The position numbers were made by a program, and so were the translations under genes. A stretch of 6,023 nucleotides of DNA from Chlamydiota bacterium (GTDB lineage Bacteria; Chlamydiota; Chlamydiia; Chlamydiales; SM23-39). The stretch spans positions 1 through 6,023 of the forward strand of contig JAJFMM010000097.1 of NCBI GenBank assembly GCA_021772165.1. The letters run 5' to 3'. Below the pieces are notes generated by a model. The model was not told where the DNA came from, did no database searches, and saw nothing but the letters and a program-made list of their open reading frames with translations. Shown piece by piece: positions 5,229 to 6,023 of the stretch. The stretch's first letter is position 1, and each line of letters opens with the position of its first letter.

Positions 5229-6023
5229 TTAAGCGGTCAGGGAGGCCATGAGGCCTCGGTAGTTGATTTTTCCGGTGCCGAGAAGAGGGATCTCCTCAAC
5301 ATGGCGTACGTGAGAGACTTTGATAATACGGCTCATGCCGCTCTGGCGAAGTACGTCATTAACAGCGTCCTTTTCCAACTGGGCAGTAGAAAAAAGAACG
5401 AGCTGGGGCTGCTTTCCCTCATCTTCTTTGGCGCAAACGGCCAAAGCGGGTGCGTCGTCCTGAATGCGGCCTTGGCGGAGTAGCTCTGAGTTTAGCGTCT
5501 CTTCCACAGCGCCGAGGCTGATCATCTCACCGCCGATCTTCGTAAAGCGCTTGAGACGCCCTGAGAGAATGAGATTTTCATCCTTATCGAAATAGCCAAT
5601 GTCACCTGTGCGGTACCAGCTTTTCCCATCGAGTTCTATGAAGGGAGATTTCTGCTGGCCGAGATAGCCCCGAAATACGTTCGGTCCTCTTACGCAGATC
5701 TCACCTTCTGCTCCCTTTGCAAGTGGCTCGAGTGTTTCCGGATGTATCGTGCGATATTCAACGTCCGGCAGCGGACGTCCTACACCTACGACTGGTAGAT
5801 TCGGTCTGCAGATAGAGATGATCGGAGAGCATTCGGTAATTCCGTATCCCTCGATGATGATCGCTCCGGTGCCAAGTTGCTTCACCTTGTCATAGAGCTC
5901 CTTCTGCGTTTTTTCAGCTCCCGTGATGAAGTAGCGCATGGTGGAGAGCTGCTCTTTCTTAGCAGCCTGGAAAAGGCCTTTCAAAAAGCTGGGGGCGCTG
6001 CAGAAGATTGTTGCTTTCCAGCG
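5229..6023 (-). CDS. aas: Acyl-ACP synthetase / long-chain acyl-CoA-synthetase-like protein, Aas type (5'-truncated by window edge)
   Basis: An AMP-forming enzyme that adenylates fatty acids and transfers them to acyl carrier protein. In chlamydiae this family activates scavenged host fatty acids for phospholipid synthesis. The frame is open to the window end. The first possible start inside (TTG at 5984) is internal, because the codons before it continue the conserved sequence (R-W-K-A-T-I-F-C-S-A-P-S-F), so only the C-terminal ~264 residues are seen. Adenylate-forming motifs appear in order: GAEK, EGYGITECSP, GYLGQ, YRTGDIG, then GRLKRFTKIGGEM with the hinge, and the catalytic lysine in GTGKINYRGL near the C-terminus. 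GRL-x-RF-x-KIGGEM and the closing K-I-x-YRGL resemble the synthetase half of E. coli Aas. Any acyltransferase domain would lie elsewhere. It is first in the visible aas-cysS-winged-helix operon. Confidence 0.9.
   Translation of the reverse strand, partial: RWKATIFCSAPSFLKGLFQAAKKEQLSTMRYFITGAEKTQKELYDKVKQLGTGAIIIEGYGITECSPIISICRPNLPVVGVGRPLPDVEYRTIHPETLEPLAKGAEGEICVRGPNVFRGYLGQQKSPFIELDGKSWYRTGDIGYFDKDENLILSGRLKRFTKIGGEMISLGAVEETLNSELLRQGRIQDDAPALAVCAKEDEGKQPQLVLFSTAQLEKDAVNDVLRQSGMSRIIKVSHVRHVEEIPLLGTGKINYRGLMASLTA

Noticed and set aside
5982..5984. TTG as the start of the Aas-type gene
   Set aside because: The frame continues upstream to the window edge with family-like sequence, and the protein would lack half of its adenylation domain.

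Overview
The window reads as a stretch of an environmental (non-Chlamydiaceae) chlamydial chromosome. This is an inference. The three core genes are lysyl-tRNA synthetase, cysteinyl-tRNA synthetase and an acyl-ACP synthetase of the Aas type. From memory, lysS and cysS lie next to each other in Chlamydia, with an aas gene not far away. Shine-Dalgarno sites are weak for some genes, and there is a pair of small bi-hydrophobic proteins of the kind common in that phylum. The core genes look close to 50-60% G+C, which would fit the higher-GC families better than Chlamydia itself. The genus cannot be fixed from the window.

Layout. lysS runs rightward and is cut at its 5' end by the window edge (1-1353). 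Converging on it is a leftward two-gene unit (2410-1391) of unrecognised proteins that are paralogues of each other, the second lacking the N-terminal third. A 400-bp divergent intergenic region follows (2411-2810). It holds a roughly 124-bp imperfect palindrome bounded by short direct repeats (a possible miniature element) and a second dyad in the leader of the next gene. A rightward two-gene unit (2811-3557) then encodes two small hydrophobic proteins that share their N- and C-terminal motifs. It converges, with overlapping stop codons, on a leftward operon: aas (cut at its 5' end by the window edge), cysS, and a small winged-helix-like protein (3554-3796).

How it fits together. aas, cysS and the winged-helix gene are packed with a 5-bp gap and then a 4-bp ATGA overlap, so they are very likely co-transcribed and translationally coupled. 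The rightward hydrophobic-protein unit has no intergenic space for a terminator. A textbook Rho-independent terminator (13-bp arms, 2-nt loop, T6) instead lies inside the 3' part of the winged-helix gene, antisense to it. The block between the two core modules (about 1391-3557) is partly more AT-rich, consists of two unrecognised paralogue pairs, and looks like lineage-specific accessory DNA inserted between conserved housekeeping genes. No RNA genes, CRISPR arrays or complete insertion sequences were seen.
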